NCBI RefSeq assembly: GCF_037440165.1
Contig: NZ_JBBIUQ010000006.1
Coordinates: forward strand, 62,001-126,000
Source: Ignavibacterium sp037440165
GTDB taxonomy: Bacteria > Bacteroidota > Ignavibacteria > Ignavibacteriales > Ignavibacteriaceae
DNA: 64,000 bases
Reading direction: 5' to 3'
The notes under the pieces were generated by a model. The model was not told the DNA's origin. It saw nothing but the letters and a program-made list of their open reading frames with translations, and made no database searches. This document shows, one piece after another, positions 27,536-35,606 of this stretch (its first letter is position 1; each line of letters starts with the position of its first letter). A program made the translations under genes and the position numbers.

Positions 27536-28075
27536 ATGAAACATCTCACTCTGTTAACCTTCGTATTCTCAATTCTTCTTTTCAACATTTCCATTGCACA
27601 AAATAATTTCACTTACATTGGTGTTGAAGGATGTGTAATGTGCCATAAAACTGAGAAACAGGGAAGTCAGTTAAGCATCTGGCGGAACAGCAAACATGCA
27701 AAAGCTTACGAAACACTGAAGACAGAAAAAGCTAATCAGATTGCGAAAGAGAAAGGCTTTACTACACCAGCAGTCGAAACTGAAGAATGTTTGAAATGTC
27801 ATGCAACTGGTTATAATCTTGATAAAGCAATTTTAGGCAAAAAATTTAAAATTGAAGATGGAGTTCAATGCGAAACCTGCCACGGACCTGGTTCAGCTTA
27901 TAAGGATATGAAAATTATGAAAGACAGAGCTCTCTCAATTCAGAATGGTTTGGTTTATCACGAAGAAAAGGAAAAATTCTGTATCAACTGCCATAATGTA
28001 GAAAGTCCAACTTACACAGGATTTGAGTTTGAAGAGTATTGGAATCAAATAAAACATTTAGTCCCCAAAAAATAA
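27536..28075 (+). CDS. Tetrahaem cytochrome c554-like protein
   Basis: The 179-residue secreted protein (signal peptide ending near SIAQ) has four CXXCH haem-binding motifs: CVMCH, CLKCH, CETCH and CINCH. The spacing and the QCETCHGPGSAY block resemble the cytochrome c554 family. It would be a periplasmic electron carrier. GGAGG lies four bases before the ATG. It is the first gene of a four-gene operon with a beta-barrel protein and two larger multihaem proteins, which suggests that it passes electrons to or from the outer-membrane components. Confidence 0.87.
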   Translation: MKHLTLLTFVFSILLFNISIAQNNFTYIGVEGCVMCHKTEKQGSQLSIWRNSKHAKAYETLKTEKANQIAKEKGFTTPAVETEECLKCHATGYNLDKAILGKKFKIEDGVQCETCHGPGSAYKDMKIMKDRALSIQNGLVYHEEKEKFCINCHNVESPTYTGFEFEEYWNQIKHLVPKK

Positions 28076-28094
28076 TTAAGAAAGAAAAACCGTT

Positions 28095-29360
28095 ATGAAA
28101 AAAATTCTGACATTCTTTCTGATTCTATTAAGTGGAATCGCTTTTGCTCAGAACATTAACGGAAGATTTTCATCATCGCTTTACAGTTTTGAGAGGGTTG
28201 ATTCAGCTGATGTATCCAAAAATCATCTGCGTTCTTATCAAATGCTGAATCTCAATCTTAATTATGGTGATGTATCAATCCGTTCATATCTGAATTTCGA
28301 AAATGATTTTGCTCAGGATATTAAAGATGATCCCAGATTAAGATTTTACAATCTTTATCTTGAGGCAAGGAACATTCTTGATTTTGCAACATTAAAATTA
28401 GGTAGGCAGCCGATTATCAATAGTGTTGTTGGTGGCTTAATGGATGGAGTTTCAATTTCATTAAGAAAATTTGATTTTCAATTGTCCGGTTTTTATGGAG
28501 GAAATGTTCCTGCATATCAGAAATTAGAATTAATTGAAAATTTTTCTGATAATTATATCGCAGGCGGAAAACTTACAACCACGCTGATTAAAAATCTTCG
28601 ACTTGGTGTAGGATATCTTAACAAAAATTTCAAACCTATAGAATATAAAGCTTTAAGATTAGACCCTGACTTAAATCCAATTGAAGTTCTAATTCAAAAC
28701 AAATCCAATCAATTCCAATTTATAACAGGTGAAGCGGCTTATTATCTTCCTAGCGAATTTTCTGTTGATGTAAGATACGATTATGACTTAAACTTTAAGC
28801 AAACATCAAAAATCGAATTTGATGCGAGAGTAGAACATATTAAAGATGCCGGCATCAATTTTTATTATAGTTATCGTGAACCAAAGATAAGATACAATTC
28901 AATTTTTTCAGTTTTTGATTACGGTAATACTGAAGAAATTGAAGTAGGAACAGATGTAAAAATCAATGAGAATTTTACAGTGATTGGTAATCTGGGAATT
29001 GTTAACTATAGAGATGATAATTCATCCAGAATTGGACTAGGCTTAGCAACAAGCGTTGGAACATTTAATTACAGGAAAACATTTGGTTACGCTGGCGAGC
29101 TTGATGCAATCTCCGGATACTCAGCTTACACTTTAGCTGATGGGCTGATTACACCATCTGCTGGATTTTCATACACAACTTATAAGTTAACACCTGATGC
29201 CGAGAAAAATTCTTTAACTACTATTCTTGTTGGTATGAATTTCCGGCCGTTCAGAAAACTCTCATTCGATATTCAGGGACAGTATATGGATAACAAAATT
29301 TACAAAGATGATTTCAGATTACTGTTCAAGTTAAATCATTGGTTCAATCTAAATCTGTAG
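28095..29360 (+). CDS. Outer-membrane beta-barrel protein of the cytochrome operon
   Basis: The 421-residue protein has a signal peptide (ILLSGIAFAQ) and then alternating amphipathic strands with aromatic girdles and short turns throughout (for example LNLNLNYGDVSIRSYLNFEN and LKLGRQPIINSVVGGLMDGVSI), typical of an outer-membrane porin. No haem motif and no TonB box are seen. I do not recognise a named family. Position between a tetrahaem and a 14-haem cytochrome suggests the porin of a porin-cytochrome conduit, which is an inference. Confidence 0.65.
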   Translation: MKKILTFFLILLSGIAFAQNINGRFSSSLYSFERVDSADVSKNHLRSYQMLNLNLNYGDVSIRSYLNFENDFAQDIKDDPRLRFYNLYLEARNILDFATLKLGRQPIINSVVGGLMDGVSISLRKFDFQLSGFYGGNVPAYQKLELIENFSDNYIAGGKLTTTLIKNLRLGVGYLNKNFKPIEYKALRLDPDLNPIEVLIQNKSNQFQFITGEAAYYLPSEFSVDVRYDYDLNFKQTSKIEFDARVEHIKDAGINFYYSYREPKIRYNSIFSVFDYGNTEEIEVGTDVKINENFTVIGNLGIVNYRDDNSSRIGLGLATSVGTFNYRKTFGYAGELDAISGYSAYTLADGLITPSAGFSYTTYKLTPDAEKNSLTTILVGMNFRPFRKLSFDIQGQYMDNKIYKDDFRLLFKLNHWFNLNL

Positions 29361-29367
29361 AGAAGTT

Positions 29368-30570
29368 ATGAATAAAATAAAATTTACTTACAGCATACTG
29401 TCATTAGCAGCACTATTGTTTATTTTGATTGCTGCTTTCCAGAATGAACAGAATGTGTCAGACAATCCTAATGAAGGAAAAATTAAATTCTCGCATTCAA
29501 TACATTCCGAATTGGTTGATTGCAAAACCTGCCACAGTTCTGTTGTTGAAAGTACTTCTCTGGCAACTCTTCAACTCCCGAATCACGACAACTGCTCGAC
29601 TTGTCATAACATAAATGATGATAATGAATGTAATACCTGTCATGTTAATGATGTGTATGAACCACTTGTTAGAAAAAAATCAGAACTTATTTTCAATCAC
29701 AAATTCCATGTTGATGAAAAACAGATGGAATGCGAATCGTGCCATAAAGGTTTGACCGAAGTAGATTACAGCTGGCAGGCAGTTGGTGTTAATCCACCAA
29801 TGGAAAATTGTTACAGTTGTCATAATGATAAATCTGTTGCATCTAATGCCTGCGAATCTTGTCATATTTCAACAGCAAACCTTCTTCCGCAAAATCACAA
29901 AGTAGCTAATTTTTCCCGTAATCATAAATTCACAGCTAATGCTGTTGATGCAAATTGTGTGATGTGTCATGATAATCAAAGCTGTAATGATTGCCATGTT
30001 GCTACTAATGTGATAACCGAAGTAAACCTGAATAATGATTTCTATCAGCCTTATTACCCAAGCAATTTTACAGATGGTACAAAACTTCAGGCTTTAGGAA
30101 GAGTTCACGATTTGAATTACCGATTTACTCATGGAATGGATTCAAAAGGCAAAACCGCTGAATGTCAAAGCTGTCATCAGGTTGAAACATTTTGTGCAAA
30201 TTGTCACGCTGCTGAGAATACTGACTTCGCTGTCAGTGGTATTATTCCTGCAAGTCACCTTAAACCAAACTTTTTTACAATCGGTGTTGGAACCGGTGGA
30301 GGTGAACATGCGATATTAGCTCGGCGTGATATTGAAAGATGTACTTCATGTCACGATGTAAACGGTTCAGATCCAACTTGCATTACTTGTCATCTTGATA
30401 GTGATGGAGTTAAAGGAACAAATCCAAGAACGCATGCAAGAGGATTTATGAAAAATGAAAAAGGTGATTGGCACGATAGTGCAGGTTCGATTTGTTATAA
30501 TTGTCATACTAGTGCAACGCCTAATTCACCAATAAGCTCTGGATTTTGTAACTATTGTCACGGGAATTGA
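29368..30570 (+). CDS. Multihaem cytochrome c with 14 CXXCH motifs
   Basis: The 400-residue protein has an N-terminal hydrophobic segment (about 9-24) that is either a signal peptide or an anchor. Fourteen CXXCH motifs follow, in order CKTCH, CSTCH, CNTCH, CESCH, CYSCH, CESCH, CVMCH, CNDCH, CQSCH, CANCH, CTSCH, CITCH, CYNCH and CNYCH. Many His residues between motifs (FSHSIH, FNHKFH, FSRNHKF) fit bis-His ligation as in cytochrome c7/c3-type electron wires. About one haem per 29 residues is very dense. It is likely part of a trans-envelope electron-transfer chain with its operon neighbours. Confidence 0.88.
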   Translation: MNKIKFTYSILSLAALLFILIAAFQNEQNVSDNPNEGKIKFSHSIHSELVDCKTCHSSVVESTSLATLQLPNHDNCSTCHNINDDNECNTCHVNDVYEPLVRKKSELIFNHKFHVDEKQMECESCHKGLTEVDYSWQAVGVNPPMENCYSCHNDKSVASNACESCHISTANLLPQNHKVANFSRNHKFTANAVDANCVMCHDNQSCNDCHVATNVITEVNLNNDFYQPYYPSNFTDGTKLQALGRVHDLNYRFTHGMDSKGKTAECQSCHQVETFCANCHAAENTDFAVSGIIPASHLKPNFFTIGVGTGGGEHAILARRDIERCTSCHDVNGSDPTCITCHLDSDGVKGTNPRTHARGFMKNEKGDWHDSAGSICYNCHTSATPNSPISSGFCNYCHGN

Positions 30571-30571
30571 T

Positions 30572-31432
30572 ATGAAGATAAAATTTTTATATATCTCGTT
30601 TATTTTACTCTCAGCTATCATCGTTTCATCATGCAGTGATATGAGAGTAGATGTTAAACCTGCACCAGAAGTTGGGGTTCATAAAGAAGGGATTATTAAT
30701 CCCAATTCTCCTAATTTTCATGGTGTATTGATTCAGAATATAAACTGGAATCTAAAAGAATGTCAGAATTGTCACGCTGCTGATTACAGCGGTGGTGTTA
30801 CAGGTGCAAATTGTTTGACTTGTCATACTCAACCAAATGGTCCTGAAGCATGTAATACTTGTCACGGTGATTTTAATAATCCGGCAGTCATTGCACCTAA
30901 TAAAGAGGCTCACTTTAAACATTTGTATACATTCTCCAACGGTAAGCAAGTTGAATGTATTGCTTGTCATCAGATTCCTTCAAACTTTAACTCGGCTGGA
31001 CACATCGATGATACACAAGGAGCAGAAGTAATTTTTAGCTCACTTTCACTTGCAATAACTAATGAGTCCACAACACAAGACTATGATGCCGGACTTCCGC
31101 TGTTTACACCAAATCCTTCATACACAAAAACAAATCAAACTTGTGCGAACACATATTGTCATGGTTACTTTAAGAATGGTAATACTGATAATGTTGTAAG
31201 CTTTACTGCAGGTTCAAATGGAGCTAAATGTGGAAGTTGTCATGGCAATGCAGCCACCGGTGATCCTTTACCAAAAACATCAGCTCAAGGCGGAACACAT
31301 CCGAACGCTACTTCCTGCAACTCGTGTCATTCAGGTGTAGTGAATCTTGTAAATGGTCAATGGGTGATTGCGGATCCTACTAAGCATATTAACGGACTAT
31401 TAAATATTTTTGGACAAGAAAGAGAATATTAA
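30572..31432 (+). CDS. Multihaem lipoprotein with CX2CH and CX4CH motifs
   Basis: The 286-residue protein has a lipoprotein signal peptide (IIVSSC). Six CXXCH motifs are present (CQNCH, CLTCH, CNTCH, CIACH, CGSCH, CNSCH), plus one CX4CH motif (CANTYCH), the pattern of the CxxxxCH/CxxCH family found in metal-reducing bacteria. If all bind, it has seven haems. Lipid anchoring suggests attachment to the outer membrane, perhaps surface exposed, as the terminal electron-exchange component. It starts two bases after the 14-haem gene, and a strong terminator follows it. Confidence 0.86.
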   Translation: MKIKFLYISFILLSAIIVSSCSDMRVDVKPAPEVGVHKEGIINPNSPNFHGVLIQNINWNLKECQNCHAADYSGGVTGANCLTCHTQPNGPEACNTCHGDFNNPAVIAPNKEAHFKHLYTFSNGKQVECIACHQIPSNFNSAGHIDDTQGAEVIFSSLSLAITNESTTQDYDAGLPLFTPNPSYTKTNQTCANTYCHGYFKNGNTDNVVSFTAGSNGAKCGSCHGNAATGDPLPKTSAQGGTHPNATSCNSCHSGVVNLVNGQWVIADPTKHINGLLNIFGQEREY

Positions 31433-31446
31433 CAAAGAAACTTTGT

Positions 31447-31481
31447 AAAAAAGCCGTCAAATTTATTTGACGGCTTTTTTA
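31447..31481 (+). terminator. Rho-independent terminator of the cytochrome operon
   Basis: AAGCCGTCAAA (31451-31461) pairs perfectly with TTTGACGGCTT (31466-31476) around a TTTA loop, flanked by A-runs and T-runs, so it could act on both strands. Confidence 0.92.
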
Positions 31482-31564
31482 TTAAAAACTTTTCAAACCA
31501 CACCTTACTTTTAGATTTTTATTTTTTATTTAATGCTTTTGGCTTAAAAAATTTATCCTAACTC

Positions 31565-31593
31565 TTGACAAAGAGATTTAAAATATATATTAC
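31565..31593 (+). promoter_or_regulatory. Predicted sigma70-type promoter of the sugar locus
   Basis: TTGACA at 31565-31570 is followed after 17 bases by TATTAC at 31588-31593 (four of six). The LacI-type palindrome begins five bases downstream, over the expected transcription start. Confidence 0.6.
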
Positions 31594-31597
31594 TGAA

Positions 31598-31623
31598 ATG
31601 CAATGTAACCGTTTACATTGCAT
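31598..31623 (+). promoter_or_regulatory. LacI/GalR-family operator palindrome
   Basis: This is a 26-base palindrome with half-sites ATGCAATGTAA and TTTACATTGCAT around a central CG; 12 of 13 base pairs are symmetric. The core TGTAACCGTTTACA follows the LacI-family pattern TGTAAnCGnTTACA. It overlaps the predicted start of transcription of an operon that encodes a LacI regulator 1.4 kb downstream, so autoregulated repression of the sugar genes is likely. Confidence 0.75.
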
Positions 31624-31658
31624 AATTAACAAGTTATAAAAAAATTATTAAAGGTATT

Positions 31659-32982
31659 ATGAAAATCTTCACATTATTTTTCATAGCTGTAATTTTCTCT
31701 TTTCTATGGCTCAAATCTTTTTTCACAAGCTGTTGATGACCCGCCTTATCTCCCAGTTTACAAAACAAGTGCTTCAATTGTTCTTGATGGATTATTGAAT
31801 GAAGCTGATTGGTCAATTGATAAACCTCATTTAATTTACAAGATATGTGCAGTACCATCAGGGAATTCAAACACTCCAACTGCTTTTGCAGTCGTAAAAC
31901 ATCCATATACTGATACTTCTACTTGTTATGTTAAATTTTTAAGAGATGGAATGAATTTATACTTTTCACTTAATTCTAATGATAAACAGGTCTGCAGATT
32001 CGACTGGGAGGGTGATGGAATGTTTATGAAAATTAAAGATGGGGTAGGAAATGATAAAGAATATAAAATTTATGTCGGCGTTGTTAATAATGTACCACAA
32101 TTTGTTTTTGAAACAAACGGTTCTCAAAATTCCGGTAATGGTGTAGGAGTTCCTTCAGCAGGTACAACAATTTATGATAGTACTAATGTTGATAATGGTT
32201 ATACAGCTGAAATGGTTATTAATTTAACTGCATTAGGTTTTACTTCTTTACCAGATTCGGTTACTCTTATGATTAATATTTTCGATCCTGATAATTACAG
32301 CCTTGGTGTTCCACCTTGGGGAAATAATGGTAATTTCGCTAAACAATGGTGGGGCAGTGAATGGGGTGGTACTTATAGAAAATTAAATTTGTTGGATGTT
32401 CCTGTTCCTGTAGAATTAATTTCTTTTACTGCGAATTATGACGGTAAAGTTGCAAAGCTGCTTTGGTCAACTGCAACAGAGACAAACAACAGAGGTTTTG
32501 AAGTTCAAAGTAGTGTCAATGGTGGAGAATTTGCTTCCGTTGGATTTGTAGACGGTAAAGGTACTACAACAATTATGCAAAATTATGTTTATTATGATAA
32601 AGATCTTTTACCTGGTAACTCATACGCTTACAGATTAAAACAAATAGATTTCAATGGAGACTTTGCATATTCAAAAATTGTTGAGCTTGGAGTGATAAGT
32701 CCTGTTAATTTTGAGCTAATGCAGAATTATCCAAATCCATTTAATCCATCTACAAAAATTTCATTCTCATTACCACAGCAATCTGATGTTCAATTGGAAG
32801 TCTTCAATTTATTAGGACAAAAAATTATAACTCTGATTGATAAGAAGATGAATGCTGGAAAACACACAATTGATTTTAATGCATCAGATTTAGCCGGTGG
32901 AGTTTATTTATATTCTCTTAAGGCAGTTGATAATAATGGAACAGTTACATCATTAACAAAGAAAATGACTTTAATTAAGTAA
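31659..32982 (+). pseudogene. Frameshifted CBM9-like secreted protein with T9SS sorting domain
   Basis: The ATG at 31659 opens a signal peptide (MKIFTLFFIAVIFSF), but that frame hits TGA after 25 codons. The rest of the protein continues in the +1 frame (SNLFSQAVDDPPYLP...) to 32982. Removing one T from the run at 31700-31703 would restore one reading frame of about 440 residues. The body is a CBM9/DOMON-like carbohydrate-binding module (SIVLDGLLNEADWS, IVNxTALGF-type strands, about 40-250). An FN3-like segment (PVPVELISFTANYDGKVAKLLWSTATE) and a T9SS domain (LMQNYPNPFNPSTKISFSL, ending MTLIK) follow. It is either a genuine inactivation or a sequence error in the T-run. It is the first gene after the LacI operator. 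Confidence 0.7.
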
Positions 32983-32998
32983 CAGTTATTCATTTTGA

Positions 32999-33025
32999 TA
33001 AGGCAGAGTTTATCTCTGCCTTTAT
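32999..33025 (+). terminator. Hairpin/terminator between the CBM9-like gene and lacI
   Basis: AAGGCAGAG (33000-33008) pairs with CTCTGCCTT (33014-33022) around TTTAT, with a short following T stretch. It may partly terminate transcription after the highly expressed secreted protein and lower read-through into lacI. Confidence 0.65.
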
Positions 33026-33040
33026 GTTTAGCGAAGTTAT

Positions 33041-34054
33041 ATGGCGACTATCAGAAAAATAGCTGAAAAAGCAAAAGTCTCAATTGCAACAGTATCAAGA
33101 GCATTAAATATTGATCCCAAAGTTACTGAAGAGACAAAAAAGCTAATCATTAAAATTGCCAATGAGTTGAACTATAAACCAAATATTGTTGCACGAAATT
33201 TTGCAAAGAAGACTTCAAACATTATCGGTTTAATACTTCCGGATATCACTGATGAATTTTTCTCTGAATTGATTAAAGGTGTTGATGAAGTAACTTATCA
33301 GCACAATTTCTTTACAATGGTTATCAGTTCTCATCGTTATCTTCAACTAGAAAATACATTAAGTTCAGTTTTACGAAACGGCCTCCTTGGAGGATTGATT
33401 TTATTAGTTCCGAATATTAGTGCAACATTGAAGAATATTCTCTCACAAACAAAAATTCCATTTGTAATAATAAGTGGTGGAATAAGTTCAACAAATTATG
33501 ACCTTGTCTCAGTGGATAATTATCAGGGTGCTTATGATATAACAAACTATCTGATAAAAAAATGTAGATATACAAAAATTGCTCATATAACTGGTCCATC
33601 TGATAATGATGATGCAAAAATTCGTGTAAAGGCATTTAAAGAAGCTTGTCTTGAAAACAAAATTACAGTACCAAAGAATTTTATAGTCGAAGGTGATTTT
33701 ACCCGTGAATCAGGTCTCAGATTAGGGATGGAATAAAAGAGTTTAAAAAACAAACCTGAGGTAATTTTTGCTGCAAATGATATGATGGCTTTGGGTTGTT
33801 ATGATGCTGCATTTAAAAAAGGTTTTCACATTCCTGATGATATTGCTGTTGCTGGTTTCGATGACATTTTTGTATCTCAATATTTAAATCCTCCATTAAC
33901 AACTGTAAGAGCACAAATCGAAGATGAAGGCAAAAAAGCTGCCGAACTTCTTATTGAAAAAATTAAATCAAAAATACCTGTGAATCATCAACCAAAGAAA
34001 ATAAAGATCGCAACTGAACTTGTAATTAGAAACTCTACAAAAATCATTAAATAA
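33041..34054 (+). pseudogene. LacI-family transcriptional regulator interrupted by an in-frame TAA
   Basis: The N-terminus is a textbook LacI helix-turn-helix and hinge (ATIRKIAEKAKVSIATVSRALN, then LNYKPNIVARNFAKKTSNIIGLILPD). The periplasmic-binding-protein-like sensor domain follows. A TAA at 33734-33736 stops translation after 231 residues, but the same frame continues directly as KSLKNKPEVIFAANDMMALGCYDAA and GFDDIFVSQYLNPPLTTV, to the normal end at 34054. The total would be 337 codons, the usual LacI length, so one substitution explains the break. The truncated product keeps DNA binding but lacks the end of the sensor domain. It may be nonfunctional, or a repressor blind to inducer. Confidence 0.85.
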
Positions 34055-34067
34055 AATTTCTCTTATT

Positions 34068-35600
34068 ATGAAAAAGTTTGAAACTAAATATGGTTATTTC
34101 TCAGAAGATGGAAATGAGTACATAATAAAAACTTTTCACACTCCAAAACCATGGATTAATGTTTTAACAAACGGAAATTATGGACTTGTTATTTCTCAAA
34201 CAAGTGGTGGTTCAGGGTTTGGAATAATGGCAATTTTGGTCGGAGTTGAAAGAGGTTTCACAAGTCGGGAACTTGCTAAGAAAAGAATGATGAAGATTTT
34301 AACCTTCTTAACAAATCAGGCACAAAGATTTCACGGTGCATATCCGCATTGGTTGAATGGTACAACAGGACAAGTAATTCCTTTCAGTCAGTATGATGAT
34401 GGGGGTGATTTAGTTGAAACATCATTTTTAATCCAGGGACTGTTAGCTGCAAGACAATACTTTGATGGCTTAGACTCAACAGAAATACAAATCAGAAATC
34501 TAATTACAAATATATGGGAAACAGTTGAATGGGATTGGTATCGAAGATCTCCATACAGCAATTATCTTTATTGGCATTGGTCTCCTAATTACGGTTGGCA
34601 GATGAACTTTAAGCTTATCGGTTATAATGAAACAATGATTACTTATCTGCTTGCTATTGCATCTCCGACACATTCTGTTCCTGCTAATTTTTATTATGCT
34701 GGATGGGCAAGTTCATCAAACTATTTTATCAACCAAACTTATTATGGTCATAAACTTTGGGTTGGTGATTCTTATGGCGGACCACTGTTTTTCGCTCACT
34801 ATTCTTTTTTAGGTTTTGATCCTCGAAATAAGCGAGACAACTATTGTAATTATTTTCTTAACAACAAACATCATACACTAATCAACAGAGCATACTGTAT
34901 AGCAAACCCATTAAACAAAGTTGGATATAATGAAAATACCTGGGGATTAACCGCTTGTGATAATCCGTGGGGTTATTCAGCACACGAGCCTTTTGTAAAT
35001 GATAACGGAACAATTGCACCCACTGCTGCTATATCATCAATGCCTTATACACCTGATGAATCTATTTCTGCTTTGAAAAATTTTTATCGCTCGTTTTATT
35101 CAGGATTATGGGGAGAATATGGATTTAAAGATGCTTTTAATCTTGGAGAAAACTGGTTTGCAAACAGCTATCTGGCTATTGATCAAGGTCCTATTATAGT
35201 TATGATTGAAAATTATCGTTCGCAACTATTATGGAATAAATTTATGTCTAACCCTGAAATTCAACCAATGCTTGATTCAATTGGTTTTGTACCAGATACA
35301 ACAACATCTGTTGAAGAGATGAATAATTTGTTGGATGGGTTTCAGCTCTTTCAGAATTATCCAAATCCTTTTAATCCGAGCACTATAATCAGTTGGGAGT
35401 CACCTTTAAGTGGTTGGCAAACAATAAAATTATACAACACACTTGGCGAAGAAGTTGATACAATAGTTGATGAATATCTAGAAGCGGGATTTCATTCTAA
35501 ATTATACATTCCGAATTCTACATTACCAAGCGGCGTTTATTTCTATCAGTTTAGTGATGGTGATTTTGTTCAAACCAGAAAAATGATTTTAATGAGATAG
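34068..35600 (+). CDS. Chimeric glycoside hydrolase: GH94-like N-terminus fused to glucoamylase/GH144-like core and T9SS domain
   Basis: Residues about 1-48 (KYGYFSEDGNEYIIKT, TPKPWINVL, YGLVISQTSGG) match the extreme N-terminus of GH94 (former GT36) cellobiose/oligoglucan phosphorylases. From about 49 (GFGIMAILVGVERGFTSREL) to about 420 the protein is a PF10091 glucoamylase-like/GH144 hydrolase, with FHGAYPHWLNGTTG, PFSQYDDGGDLVETSFLIQGLL, YWHWSPNYGWQMNF and a C-terminal NLGENWFANSYLAIDQGPI block. A T9SS sorting domain (LFQNYPNPFNPSTII ... KMILMR) ends it. There is no signal peptide, so the sorting domain cannot be used as it stands. It looks like a deletion fusion at a shared Gly-Gly stretch. 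GH144 enzymes cut beta-1,2-glucan, but other PF10091 specificities exist. Confidence 0.75.
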   Translation: MKKFETKYGYFSEDGNEYIIKTFHTPKPWINVLTNGNYGLVISQTSGGSGFGIMAILVGVERGFTSRELAKKRMMKILTFLTNQAQRFHGAYPHWLNGTTGQVIPFSQYDDGGDLVETSFLIQGLLAARQYFDGLDSTEIQIRNLITNIWETVEWDWYRRSPYSNYLYWHWSPNYGWQMNFKLIGYNETMITYLLAIASPTHSVPANFYYAGWASSSNYFINQTYYGHKLWVGDSYGGPLFFAHYSFLGFDPRNKRDNYCNYFLNNKHHTLINRAYCIANPLNKVGYNENTWGLTACDNPWGYSAHEPFVNDNGTIAPTAAISSMPYTPDESISALKNFYRSFYSGLWGEYGFKDAFNLGENWFANSYLAIDQGPIIVMIENYRSQLLWNKFMSNPEIQPMLDSIGFVPDTTTSVEEMNNLLDGFQLFQNYPNPFNPSTIISWESPLSGWQTIKLYNTLGEEVDTIVDEYLEAGFHSKLYIPNSTLPSGVYFYQFSDGDFVQTRKMILMR

Positions 35601-35606
35601 AAATTA

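Noticed and set aside
31659..31735. Programmed frameshift in the CBM9-like gene
   Set aside because: No slippery heptamer plus downstream structure of the usual kind is present; an indel in the T-run is simpler.
33041..34054. Two separate small genes, or recoding of TAA
   Set aside because: Frame, length and domain content fit one interrupted LacI gene; TAA is not a known recoding codon here and no recoding signal is visible.
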